NCBI RefSeq assembly: GCF_009727055.1
Contig: NC_052351.1
Span: forward strand, 57,891,285 to 57,955,284
DNA: 64,000 bases
From: Benincasa hispida
Lineage: Eukaryota; Streptophyta; Magnoliopsida; Cucurbitales; Cucurbitaceae
Direction of reading: 5' to 3'
In this document: piece by piece, positions 33,543 through 44,075 of the stretch
How the letters are laid out: each line of letters starts with the position of its first letter
Numbering within the stretch: the stretch's first letter is position 1
Program-made: the position numbers and the translations under genes
The notes under the pieces: generated by a model
The model's input: only the letters and a program-made list of their open reading frames with translations
Databases searched by the model: none
What the model was told of the DNA's origin: nothing

Positions 33543-35598
33543 TGAAGGATCAAACACGAGGATTTCCATGAGCAGCGGAAAAGATCGTTCCGAATTCCAT
33601 TTGAATTAAACACAAACAAATACAGTCTAAACGAAAACTAATAGTTCATGCACAAAATGAAATTACAGCATGCTAAACAATGATACAAGGGATAGAGGAT
33701 GCATACCTTTGAAGAAACATTCTTCAAGAATCCCTCGATCAGTCTACACAGCGTCCACAACAACACACAACGAATGCAACGAACAGACTGCTACCAACAA
33801 CACGAACATAACGAACATCTGCTCGAACCCAATCGAGTTCAACTCAATCCACGAACTGAATGAGGACACCACCACAATGGTTACCTTGGTATTCTCGATG
33901 TAAGAATCCAGGAGTTGTGGCCTCTATGTGATCTTGGCTTGAGGAAGAGACTTGAGGTCTACGATCGAGTAGACGATTGAGCAAGTGGGAGAAACGACAC
34001 TGTCTATTGTATACATGATGTGCTCAATCGTATAGTAAATGGCAGCCTATCATATAGACTTAGCCACTTGATCGTGTAGCAACGATCAACTGAATGACTA
34101 TCGTATAGTCAAAGGTAAGCGATCACTTAGCTGATCATGTAGTCTCTCAATATTATCGCTTAGTGAAACTCTTTCACTTGATAGCTTATCCGTAAGTTCT
34201 TTCCAAATCAAGTAACTTCTAATTTTAGGAAAACAATTTTCCTTTTATCTCACGGTTACCATAAAACTACCAATAACCTCACACTCAATCGGTTATTAGA
34301 GAAAAAAAAAATTAATTATCATATAATCAATATATTATAAATCAATATGATAACCAACTTACCATATTATATTTATAATCTATAGTGTTAATATTTCATC
34401 TCATGAAACATATAACCCATAGTGCTTTTTCTATTCTATGGTACTTAATGTAAATCATCGTCCACTTGATGTATCTCATACATCCCACCAATTATATCAT
34501 ATATAATTAAATTTTCTCTTGTTTATTTGAACACTTCAAACTAACCCCAAGAACTGATTCTCAACTTGAATCCACTGAGTTACAATAGGAACCTTATGGA
34601 CCTGTAGCTTGAAGCTCCAACGGTACGTGAATAACTAACTAAACTCTTTAGTTACGAGATCCACCATCTATTAACTGTTGGGCACTCCAATAAAGATTGA
34701 AAGTTGCACTCTTCTCACTACAAATATATTTATGTGTCCATATAAACCAATCAACAGTGCAATAACCCTTCACAGATCGCTCGTAAGTATAGTTGAGCCA
34801 ATTTATCGTTTTGCTCCTGTAGTTACATCTAACTCCTTAAGTACCATTGATTCCTCTAATGAACAATAAGTCATAGTCCTACTATGATTGGGTCCTCTCT
34901 TCCAAAGAGAGGGTGTGGTCACTATGTTCAAGACCCGGAAGCAGCCCTTAAGGGAGCAATCTATCTACTTACCCCTGCTTCGGGGAAGGAGTGAATTCCG
35001 TCTTGTGTTACTGAGTTTCCAGCTCCCCAATCAGAAAAATACCCAAAAAGGTAGGCTTGTTGAGTTGGCAATCTTGCTACTCTCACCCATACTAATCAAA
35101 GAACCTCCTTCATAGGCAAGAGTGCCCAAAACACTCAAGATTAAGGTCATGTCACCTATGGTTGTTTTAGTGAGATGTAAGTCTCAATTATCAACAACAT
35201 TATATAAAGAGATGAATCATCTCATGGTCTGGTCTTATATAAACTCTTTGTATGGGACACCGCCACTCACATGTCTCCACATGAATGGTCAGGATCAAAC
35301 CATTTGTAATAATTCACAACACTTGTAAGCCTCTATAAAGCGGGTCGTATCTGTAGTGTCACCAAGATAAGGTATCCCTCATTTACCCTTATACTATAGA
35401 CCTTTTAAGTTAATACTTAAGGCATGATTCACTTGTATATCTCATATACATGCTTAAGTTTACATACAATAACCAAGGATCTTTGTTTATTTGATATGAG
35501 TAAATGCAAATAAAATAACTTTTATTTTATTAATAACAATGTGTACAAATGTTTACAGACTATGAGACTCCAGGAGAATTAGGACACCAATCCCAACA
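33543..35598 (-). mobile_element. Solo copia LTR inserted in the Athila-B integrase (2,056 bp)
   Basis: On the minus strand it runs from TGTTGGGATTGGTGTCC to GTTTGATCCTTCA. It is flanked by GTCAC (33,538-33,542) and GTCAT (35,599-35,603), and the integrase frame continues across (CAKNDAMT before, V-S-K-F-L after). The same family is found at 49,622-51,533 on the other strand. It contains GATCGTTTAG/CTACACGATAG-like repeats at 33,960-34,170. The short open stretches within are not genes. Confidence 0.9.
33960..34170. repeat. ACGATAG/GATCGT short-repeat cluster in solo LTR
   Basis: Scattered GATCGTGTAGC, CTATCGTATAG, GCGATCACTTAGC and GATCATGTAG units, resembling the motif of the copia-1 leader. 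The inverted counterpart is at 50,950-51,150. Confidence 0.6.
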
Positions 35599-35603
35599 GT
35601 CAT

Positions 35604-36054
35604 CGCATCATTCTTTGCACAAGCTACTACCTCAACCCACTTTGATACATAATCTACTGCTACCAAAATATTTTTCTTACCATAGGAGAGAGAAAATGGC
35701 CCTATGAAATCAATACCCCAAACATCGAATAATTTCACTTTAAGTATGTTGTTAGGGGGCATTGCATTTCTTGCTAATATATTACCCCTGCATTGGCATG
35801 GGTCACATTTGTGTACATAGTGTCGTGCATCTTTGAACAGAGTGGGGCAAAAGTACCCACTTTGAAGGACCTTTGCGGCAGTCCTTTGTCCTCCGAAGTG
35901 GCCTCCATAGGGGGAGTCATGACAATTAGATAGTATACGTTGTACCTCAACTTCGGGAATATATCGACGCATGATCAAATCAGGGCCTTGCTTGTACAGA
36001 AATGGCTCATCCTAGAAGTAAAACCTGTTATCGTGCATAAGCCATTTTATCTGT
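35604..36054 (-). pseudogene. Athila-B integrase zinc finger and start of core
   Basis: An open reading of 141 codons at 35,553-35,978, whose last codons run into the LTR. CHDSPYGGHFGGQRTAAKVLQSG supplies the His pair and CDPCQCRGN the Cys pair. VKLFDVWGIDFIGPF gives the first catalytic Asp, and VAVDYVSKWVEVVACAKND the next core strand. The upstream part to 36,054 (LPEDLNVQ-type, HNRFYF-type) is readable with stops. Confidence 0.9.
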
Positions 36055-36660
36055 TGGACGTTGAGATCTTCGGGAAGCTATTTGGTGGTTAAGTACTTAA
36101 CAATAGCAGTATACCAAGGTTCTTGATCTTCAACTTTAAACAGGTGTTTTTCAAGAAATGTTTCTTCAATTTCAACCAACCCGACCTGTATTTCCTTATT
36201 CTCCAATCGTGACAGGTAGTCAGCCACCTAATTCTCTGTTCCTTTTCTATCCTTAATTTCCAGGTCGAATTCTTATAATAGTAGCACCCAATGAATAAGT
36301 TTGGACTTTACGTCCTTCTTAACCATTAAGATCATAATGCCAGAGTGGTCAGTATATATGGTTGCAAACGCACCAACAAGATATGCTTGAGATCTTTCAA
36401 TGGCAAATACCACCGGCAACATTCCCTTCTCTGTAGTTGTATAGTGTTCTTGAGATTCATTGAGTGTCTTGAACGTAAGAGATAGGATATATAAGATTTC
36501 CCTTCTTCTGACCCATCATTGCTCCAATTTCCACACCACTGGCATCACACATCAAGATGAAATGTTGCATCCAATCAAGAGCTACCAATATAGGTGTTGT
36601 TGTTAACGCATACCTTAGAGTTTCAAATGCACTGGTAGTTTTCATTGAATGCATAGGGTC
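36055..36660 (-). pseudogene. Athila-B RNase H remnant
   Basis: PILVALDWMQHFILMCDASG-EIGAMMGQ (the CDAS block with the first RNase H Asp) and ISYVQDTQ-TL (family: YYASRTLN) lie at 36,457-36,654. Further left, broken frames correspond to AIEKF-AYLVGA and TLIRWVLLLQEFDLEI-type sequence, then YLSRLEN. At least six stops. Confidence 0.8.
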
Positions 36661-37479
36661 TGTTCAATTCTAACAATGCACTTTATGGACGTGCGATTTG
36701 AGAAAAACCATTGACAAACCTTCAATAAAAACCCGCATGACCTAAAAAGCTTCTTAGGGCCTTAATATTTACAGGTGTGAGCAATTTTGCATTCACATCT
36801 ATTTTTGCTTCATCAACTTCCAACCCTACTTTAGAAACCTTGTGTCCAAGCACAATACTTTCTGTCACCATAAAGTGACATTTTTCCCAATTAAGCGCTA
36901 AGTTAATTTCTTCGCATCTAGCAAGGACGACTTCAAGGTTGTTAAGGCAGGTCAGATAAGAATCTCCAAAGACTGAGAAATCGTCTATAAATACTTAAAA
37001 AAATTGTTCTAGAAAATCGAAAAAAATAGCCGTCATACATTTTTGAAATGTCTCAAGTGTGTTCAGCAACCCAAAGGGCATGTGTCGGAACGCGAATGTT
37101 CTAAAGGGACAGGTGAATGTTGTCTAATCCTAGTCTTCTGAGCCAATAAGGATTTGGTTATAGCCAAAATATCCAAGTAGTAAAACTCCTTTTTGTCAAA
37201 TCGATTAAGCATTTGATGCATGAAGGGGAGTGAAAAATGGTCTTTCTTGGTCAAGGCATTCAATTTTATATAGTCCATGCAGGTCCGCCGTTTGGTAACA
37301 CTTCTAAATGGAATTAACTCATTGTTGCTATTAATCACCATAGTCATGCCGCCTTTCTTCGGCACACATTTCACTAGATTCACCCAGCTACTATCAGAAA
37401 TAGGTTAGATGATCCTTGTATCGAGCCATTTGATAATTTCTTTCTTCACCACCTCTTTCATAATAGGATTAAGCCTGCG
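36661..37479 (-). pseudogene. Athila-B reverse transcriptase
   Basis: Readable blocks: VKCVPKKGGMTMVINSNNELIP, RTCMDYIKLNALTKKDHFSLPF, MLNRFDKKEFYYLD (the first catalytic Asp retained, then a frameshift), FRHMPFG-type sequence and the active site FIDDFSVFGD, which keeps both Asp (36,970-37,000). The thumb reads ALRSFLGHAGFY-RFV-GFSQIARP. It is better preserved at the catalytic core than Athila-A, but stops and frameshifts exclude function. Confidence 0.9.
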
Positions 37480-38207
37480 TTAAGGCCCAATTGATCCTGT
37501 TTTCCCTTCTTCCAATCTGATTTTTTGCATACAGCAAGATCGGTTGGTCCCTATGATGTCAGCTAGCGTCCACCCTATTGCGCACACATTCTTCTTGAGT
37601 ATGTGCAATAAAAGTTGTTCGTTAGTAGGAGAAAGTTTAGCTGAAATTATAAATGGTAAAGTATTGTTGTTGCCAAGAAAAACATATTTAAGACGACTCG
37701 GAAGAGGTTTAAGTACAAGCATTGGTGGCTCATCTAGAAATGGGAGCGTTGCTTTTGACTGTCGCTCATCCAGACATAACGGCTCAAATTTTCTTGTGCT
37801 TTCATTCAACGAAAACTTCACAGCCTTGATCCATTTCTTGGTTCTCTTCCTCAAGTAGTTGAGTTAATTCAATGAATTGCCAAGATTCTGTGTCATCTGG
37901 GAACTTCATTGCATTTAGCACATTAAATTTTACTTCCTAATTATCCACACACATAGTCAATTCCCTTTATGTACATGAATTAAGACTTTTCTGGTAGCTA
38001 AAAATGGGAGTCCAAGAATGATTATAACGTCTCTATCAGCTTCATAGTCCAAAATAAAGTCTACTGAAAAGTTGAACTTGTCAACTTTTATTAATACATC
38101 TTCAAGCTTCCCTTCAGGGTATGTGATGGATCTGTCAGCAAGTTGTAGCATTATCGTGGTAGGCATGGCCTTACCAATCCCGAGCTTCTTGAAAATTGAG
38201 AGTGGCA
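37480..38207 (-). pseudogene. Athila-B protease C-terminal half and RT leader
   Basis: LDERQSKATLPFLDEPPML, LKPLPSRLKYVFLGNNNTLP and VCAIGWTLADIIG (37,480-37,854) are the RT leader. MPLSIFKKLGIGKAMPTTI, LQLADRSITYPEGKLEDVLI and ILDYEADRDVIIILGLPFLATRKVLI (37,957-38,207) are the second half of the protease. The first half with the active site is 1.66 kb away at 39,867 because a solo LTR is inserted between. Confidence 0.9.
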
Positions 38208-38235
38208 TGATAACAGGCAGAAATGCACGTTATCA
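38208..38235 (+). repeat. Terminal hairpin of the Athila-F-type LTR
   Basis: TGATAAC (38,208-38,214) pairs with GTTATCA (38,229-38,235), and the inner GCA/TGC pair closes a GAAA loop. Confidence 0.85.
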
Positions 38236-38717
38236 TAGTGCTAAGTTCTTAAACAATGTTGGATTGCGTTGATGAAATATGTTAAAATTTCGTCCATTAA
38301 GCATAAATTCTATAATATTGCGATCGCATGCGTCCAACGCATTAAAACTGTTGATCTTTATATTTTTGTACAGAATATGCGTTAACGCAATGCAAAGATT
38401 GCGATCATAGGAATTCACTGGTCGAGCGCAACTTCACTGCAAGGCTTTGCATTGATCGTGCTCATATACATTTGCCCAAGAAGGATCGCTGCAACTTGGT
38501 CAGCACAACAAGGTGGGTGCATTTGGGTGAAAGGCCAATTAAGAGCGATGGGACAGAAAGTTGATGACAGCCGAATCCAAATTAAGTCGACAGCCGATAA
38601 TGGTCACAAAGTACATTCAACTTTATTGATAACAATCATTCGACGCGTCAATTAGGAATTAAAGTTGTCCCATCTGTACAACCGAGCGAGAGAAGTCGCC
38701 TTTCACCATGGATGCTC

Positions 38718-38725
38718 TATAAATA
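38718..38725 (+). promoter_or_regulatory. TATA box of solo LTR
   Basis: TATAAATA in CATGGATGCTCTATAAATAA; the sister LTR has the same at 62,146-62,153. Confidence 0.7.
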
Positions 38726-39866
38726 ATAAGTGCATTCTTTAGAAGAGGGGTTCACCGTTTTTACAACCAGTTGCTTCTGTTCATAATTTCCTTCCATTTT
38801 AAGGTGGAGTAAGAGAAGAGTGGTAGCGCCGAAGATCGCTCAGGGCAAATCGAGAGAGAACTTTGGGGCGTAAGAGTAGAGAGCGGGCCGACTCTCGCGA
38901 GAGTGGGATTATCTTTAGAGCACGAGTAGAAACAGTGTAAATGCCATAATACTTGTACTCTCACAAGAAATTGCACCCAGGCTCTTTATTATACTCGCAT
39001 TGTTATTTGTATTTCATCTTCATATCTATTCAATGGAAGTTCTATTTCTACATCTGCTCACTCTCTTAATACGCATGAGTAGCTAAACTAGTTGAATGGG
39101 TTGAGAAGATCTAAGCTAACATGACCTAGGAAGTTCATTGCTTGCGGTTGTCTTGTTTATGCTGTGCAAAATACCCTTTAGAGTTACTCGAGAGAGAGAG
39201 TCTAAAGAAAGAACCTAATGTCTCAAGAGAGCTAGGTTAGAATCTGGACTCGAAAGAGCAAGATTAGGCTTGTATAAACAAGAGATAGGGACTTAGAGAT
39301 AAACTCTGTTTGTCAACACTGCATCGCATGCACCCTAGGAATAGGTACGATATTATGTGGTCGCATATTTATGTGGATGTCATTTCATCATTGCATAAAT
39401 AGGAATAGAGGTTTATGTGTAAACCCTGTTGACTTATCACATATATATCGCATGCGTTCTAATATTAGAAGTTGTAGCATTCATGCCAAGAGGTGGTTTA
39501 CTATTGTATGCATGTTGCATGATCGCAAAACATGAATGCATTCTAGGGAGTGTTAGCTGAAACCTTTCTCAACCCGTTCACCGCATATTCATTGCATTTC
39601 CCGTTTACCAACTCTTTTCAAACTCCACCACATTTGTTATTTATTTTTCATTAGCGTAAACAACAAACCCAACGATTTATTTATTCAATTGGTTACCGCA
39701 AGTCTTCATAAAAACACCAATGCAAACTATTTTCACAATTCGTTGTGTTCGACCCTGGACTTACCAGGAAACTAAGAGGAATTTACACTTGAATTCTGTT
39801 GGAGAAACTTGAGTGCACAATATGTATCATTCGTATTTCCATTCAATAAAATAACGCATCATGGCA

Positions 39867-40909
39867 TCAGGTTGATACTAGCTCCCAAGTCACGTAACGC
39901 AACCAACATCTATTTCTCCCATTGAACATAGGACAATGAAGCTGCTTGGGTCTCTGTGCTTCTCATGAATTTTTCTACTGATTAGTGCATTACAGTCTTG
40001 AGTCAATACTATCGATTCAAACTCGCTGATATTCCTTTTATTTGATACAATATTTTAAAAAACTTCATGTAACTTGACATTTGTTCTAACGCTTCAATGA
40101 GAGGAATATTGATGTGTAATTGCTTCAAAACCTCGAGGAAGCATTTAAATTGGTTTTCGTCATTCTTCTTTTGTAGGCGTCGGGGGAAAGGTGCATTCAG
40201 ACGCACATTAGGTACCCCTGCGTTGGATGTACTTGGTTGAGAATGACTATTAGAGCCAGGTGCTCTTTCTGGTTGAACTCTTTTAGGTGTCATAGTTCTT
40301 TGAGGTGTGTCTACAGGCATTGAAGGATGATGATATTTTTTTAGGTCTTTTCTCTTCTCTTCCACTAGGGGTCTACCACTGCGCAATGTCACTGCTTGAT
40401 ATTGCTCCTTTCCATTATTATGTCTAGGTGATTCGATGTTGTTAGGCAATGATCCATGCGACCGACTCTTCAGCTCACTATAAATTTGCCCAACCTGCTT
40501 CTCCAAATTTCTTATCGATGATGCTTGACCTTTTAACAACGCATCATTCTAGGCTATGTATTCTTTCAACAAGTTCTCAAACGAAGAAGATGAACTCGAC
40601 GCATTGCCCTCTCTCTATTGAAAGCCTGATGTTGTGGCTGTTGTTGCATGGGTTGGAATCTAGATGCCAGTCCTTGCCTATGTTGCTGATGCATTCTAAA
40701 CTGGTTTTGATCCTGTTGGTGACCACGCCAAGAAAAGTTCGAATGCTTTTTCCATCAAGGGTTGTATATGTTGAAGAATAGGTTTTTTTTTTTTTTCATG
40801 AAACTGACTGATTGCGAATTTTGGGGGCAATCACTATAGGTACGCGGCTCTCAGAAACCCATACAGCTCAACATGGTTTGTCTATGTGTCAATCTGTTGT
40901 ATGCTTTGT
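39867..40909 (-). pseudogene. Athila-B protease active site and gag C-terminal half
   Basis: Leftmost is VALRDLGASINLM, the protease active site D-L-G-A-S (about 39,870-39,905). Then comes a 176-codon stretch (40,009-40,539): PFPRRLQKKNDENQFKCFLEV, LKQLHINIPLIEALEQMSSY, a low-complexity Pro/Ser linker, QAVTLRSGR and MLKGQASSIRNLEKQVGQI. These are Athila gag-C/linker landmarks. To the right, degenerate zinc-knuckle-proximal sequence (YSDCPQN-like) extends to the LTR insertion. A run of about 15 T lies at 40,784-40,797. Confidence 0.85.
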
Positions 40910-41170
40910 GTAATGACCCGACCCCTAGGACTAAGGTTAGGACGTTACTAAAAAAAATACATGCATAGGATTTGAAACAACGCTCAGTAATGTTGAAATA
41001 AATGCTAAATAGACAAGAGAAGTTCAAAAGAAATTTATTAAATGAAAATTTTAAAACAATAATAGGGTACCCATAATTCGTAAAGACTATTAAAATATAA
41101 AAGTAACAATCCTTCATAATAAGTTTCAAATAGTAAAACTAGAAATTAAGGGTAACACAAACTAGTAAAA

Positions 41171-41230
41171 CTGGTGAATCTCGAAGGAAACACAAACTGG
41201 TGAATCCCGAAGGAAACACAAACTAGTGAG
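41171..41230. repeat. 26-bp tandem repeat in LTR
   Basis: Two and a half units CTGGTGAATC(T/C)CGAAGGAAAC plus ACAAA. Core shared with the 33-bp array at 15,221. Confidence 0.8.
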
Positions 41231-42414
41231 CGTGTAACTAATCAATGAGGATAGTCACACAGTCTTAACATGATAATATTCAACATTGTACAGTTCTAAA
41301 ACATACATAAAAATCCTTGATACCATGGCTTCATCACATACACATATTTCTTAATAACATATTATACATCATCCATGTATAACTTACATCATAAATCTAC
41401 AACATTCAAGTATGCCTCAACATCAGCAGATCGGACCTTGACATATGAAAACACATACTATCACATACTAACCATCAAGTACTTAGGTGTGTATGTAAAC
41501 AAATCAGAATTCGTGCTAGAACATACTTTGATTCAGGTCATACTGTCAATCAACATGCTAACATTTACCATAACATACACTTATCATGCTAGCGTACAAC
41601 TAAAGCCTGGCCCGTGGGCAGTTTCAGTGGTAAGATTACTTACCTCAAATAAAGTCCAAAAGTTAAGACAAGCGAACAAACTCTTTCTAGCTTTCCACAA
41701 CTTTTGAATGAGATCCTAGAACATGGACAAAAATCGATCTTAACCTTTAAGCCCAATTTTTAAACATTAAATCATTCCCAAATTACCAACACAACTTACC
41801 CAAAATCTTGTCGAAACCACATCCAAAATCCTCTTGACAACACCCTTTTAACTTCAAAGCTTCTCCAAAACTTGATTTTTAAAACCCAAACAAATATGTG
41901 TCAATAGGTTGAAGCAGAACACCATTAACCAATAAATCCAATTAAAAAAGCACAATCTTACTCCAAATCCATAAGTTCCGACGACCCTTACTGTTGGTAG
42001 TACAAATGAAAAGAAATGACTAATCCGAAGCACCCTTGCGTGACTGTCGAACTCGAGATGTTGGGCGTCAACCTGCAACCCACGGAGAGCAGTGCGGGTT
42101 GGCGAGCGATACCGTTGGGATTCGACAATCAGAGGCGTGGCTGAGCGTGAATCAAATGGCGGCGACTGCTTCGTGGTCCAGACGTGTGAAGGAGTGGTGC
42201 AGCGGTGTTCAGATCTGGGTAGTGAAGGGAAGCGGCGGTCAGCGCAGGTTATAGGGGAGGGTTGCGCCGCGAGATTGGCCGCGAGCGACGACTGAACGAC
42301 TGGCGAAGCTTGGGCTAGCGAGGAGGAGATCGACTAGGTCGGGAGGAAGAAGAGGAGAAAGAAATCGGGGAGGGGTGTGTCGTGCGAGGAAGAATGAGGG
42401 AAAGGGTTGATTTA

Positions 42415-42416
42415 AT

Positions 42417-42443
<27 letters not shown>
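42415..42443. repeat. (TAA)n microsatellite
   Basis: About nine TAA units, followed by interrupted TAAA/TAGTAA units to about 42,475. Confidence 0.95.
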
Positions 42444-42448
<5 letters not shown>

Positions 42449-42744
42449 TAATAAATAGTAATAAATATAATAACTAAAAAGGAAAACAAAATTATAATTA
42501 ATTTCTTTCCATTTCAAAAAGGAAATTAATTCCTGTCATTAATTTTCACATTGAAATTCAAAATTTAATAATTTTCTGCCAACTTAAATTCCCGCATTTA
42601 TACTTGAGATCCAAAATTCCAAAAAGGCCCTCTGACTAAGCAATTATTGAATTACCAAAATATAACGTTACTGAAATTACATTATTATATAAAAATGTAC
42701 TGAAATTACATTATTATTATATAAAAATATGAAATTACATTATT

Positions 42745-43665
42745 TGTGTCTGGGCTCCATTGTTCATTGTTATGTTTTTCAACAAGTTTGTCATTGCAAC
42801 CACTAGTGCTAAAATAGTAGCTACTACGTTAGTATCGATCACACCCTATTGTCGCCTCCTATCTATAATGGAAACATAAGCCTTTTCAACCCATTCAATA
42901 TTGTGTTTGGCAATCCTATCCAAAATCTCCTTGGCTTCGTTGTAAGATTTTTCCATAATGCCACATGCGACAGTTACGTCTACTACCATCTCGGATGGTC
43001 TATTTAATCCTCCATAGAAGGTCTCTATCTGGATAGTTAGAGTCAATTCGTGGTTAGGATAGTTTTTTACCAATCTTTTGAATCTTTTCCATGCATCACT
43101 GAGTATCTCAGATTCTCCTTATTCGAAATTCATAATCTCCCAATGCCTTCTTTCGTTGACTGTGGGAGGGAAGTATTTTTGCGTGAAATTTTCTACAAGC
43201 TTGTCCCATGTCATTAGTTCACCCGATTCCAAGGAGCTCACCCATTGCTTGGAAACAAGGACAATCTAATTTCTTTTGGCATGATTCCAAGAATCAGAAA
43301 TGAATTACAAGTCTCTAGGAAGCATTTCATGTAAGCATGAGGATCTTCGTCTCGGGCATTGCCAAACTATCCTGCAGTCTGTAAAATTTGTAGCATGATA
43401 GATTTCATTTCAAACCTGGTCCAATCAGACATTGGATAAATGATCCCATGAGAAAAATCATATAACACCGATGATGCATATTCACACATCGAACACGTGC
43501 TGTTATTTGCCATGAGGATTGGATTTACTACAACATTAGCTAGTTGTTGAGCAAAATTTTGGTTATTTTGGTTGTTTGCCACTTGTTGTTACCTTAACCT
43601 TCAACATTGATTTGATATGTTTCTCTATCTAAAAGTCCTTTCAAAGATTGACGATCTAAAAAAAA
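42745..43665 (-). pseudogene. Athila-B gag N-terminal half
   Basis: From the right: a degenerate DPKIERTF-like start near 43,660, then MANNQNNQNFAQQLANVVVN (ATG at 43,580-43,582), YDFSHGIIYPMSDWTRFEMK and IMLQILQTAG. Then come stops in the retrotrans_gag domain, LTIQIETFYGGLNRPSEMVV and GIMEKSYNEAKEILDRIA (42,846-43,073). It is interrupted by the solo LTR on the left; no 5' LTR or primer site is left on the right. Confidence 0.85.
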
Positions 43666-43689
43666 TTCAAAAGAGTTTTGGATTTTTTA

Positions 43690-44075
43690 TTTATGTCTAA
43701 TTTACTTCCCTCCCTATACCAAAATTGAAGTAAAGCCCACACCTCTTGCTAATTCTCATCCCAATAGAGAATACAAAGGTCTCTCTATTGGTGGTATTCA
43801 ACCAATTGGTTTTGGAGTGTAGTATTCTTTATGATCGGTTACCAAGGAGGGTTTCTAACCGATAGGAGAGGAATTCGTGAAGACTAATTTCTTCAAGATG
43901 TCAGTAAATCAAACCTAAATCTTTTCTCTGAATTTTATCATGTTGTAATTCATTAAGAATGAATAATAGATTTAGAATTTGATCTATTTTGTGCAAATTT
44001 GAAAATTGGGAAGCATCTCGCTTACGTATGTGGTTTTCACAAACCTTCATGTGGAATGAGAGTGGCGTCTTGTGT
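43690..44075 (+). mobile_element. Degenerate 5' LTR part of copia-E
   Basis: Weak similarity to the copia-D LTR in opposite orientation (ATTCTCATCCCAATAGAGAATACAA versus its counterpart ATTCTCATCC...AGAGAATACAG near 56,490). A primer site is not recognisable. The boundaries are estimates. Confidence 0.35.

Larger units (their letters stand above)
38208..39861 (+). mobile_element. Solo Athila-type LTR in the Athila-B protease (1,654 bp)
   Basis: Runs from TGATAACAGGCAG to ATAACGCATCA and is flanked by a perfect 5-bp duplication TGGCA (38,203-38,207 and 39,862-39,866). The protease reading DLGASINLM/PLSIF continues across. It is the same family as the 5' LTR of Athila-F (61,636-63,292; 1,657 bp). 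It contains a TATA box, GCGATCG-rich segments and the CGACCCTGGACTTACCAGGAAA phrase at the R-U5 side. Confidence 0.95.
40910..42741 (-). mobile_element. Solo Ty3-type LTR inserted in Athila-B gag (about 1.83 kb)
   Basis: The plus-strand start TGTAATGACCCGACCCC matches that of the solo LTR at 14,721. Gag of Athila-B continues on both sides, so it is an insertion without internal region. The right border lies near TGAAATTACA/TTATTTG; a target duplication is suggested by CTTTG versus ATTTG but is imperfect. Inside are a 26-bp short array (41,171-41,230), a GC-rich block (about 42,035-42,400), a (TAA)n run and three TGAAATTACATTAT repeats at the right end. The open stretches of 66-110 codons in it are not conserved coding. 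Confidence 0.75.

Noticed and set aside
37544..37858. 104-codon plus-strand frame
   Set aside because: Antisense shadow of the Athila-B RT leader on the minus strand.
40851..41129. 92-codon minus-strand frame as a gene
   Set aside because: It crosses the border between Athila-B gag and the inserted LTR, so it is a chance fusion.
42036..42295. Overlapping 67-72 codon frames in GC-rich DNA
   Set aside because: GC-rich DNA has fewer stops by chance; the block is the R-like part of a Ty3-type LTR read in reverse.
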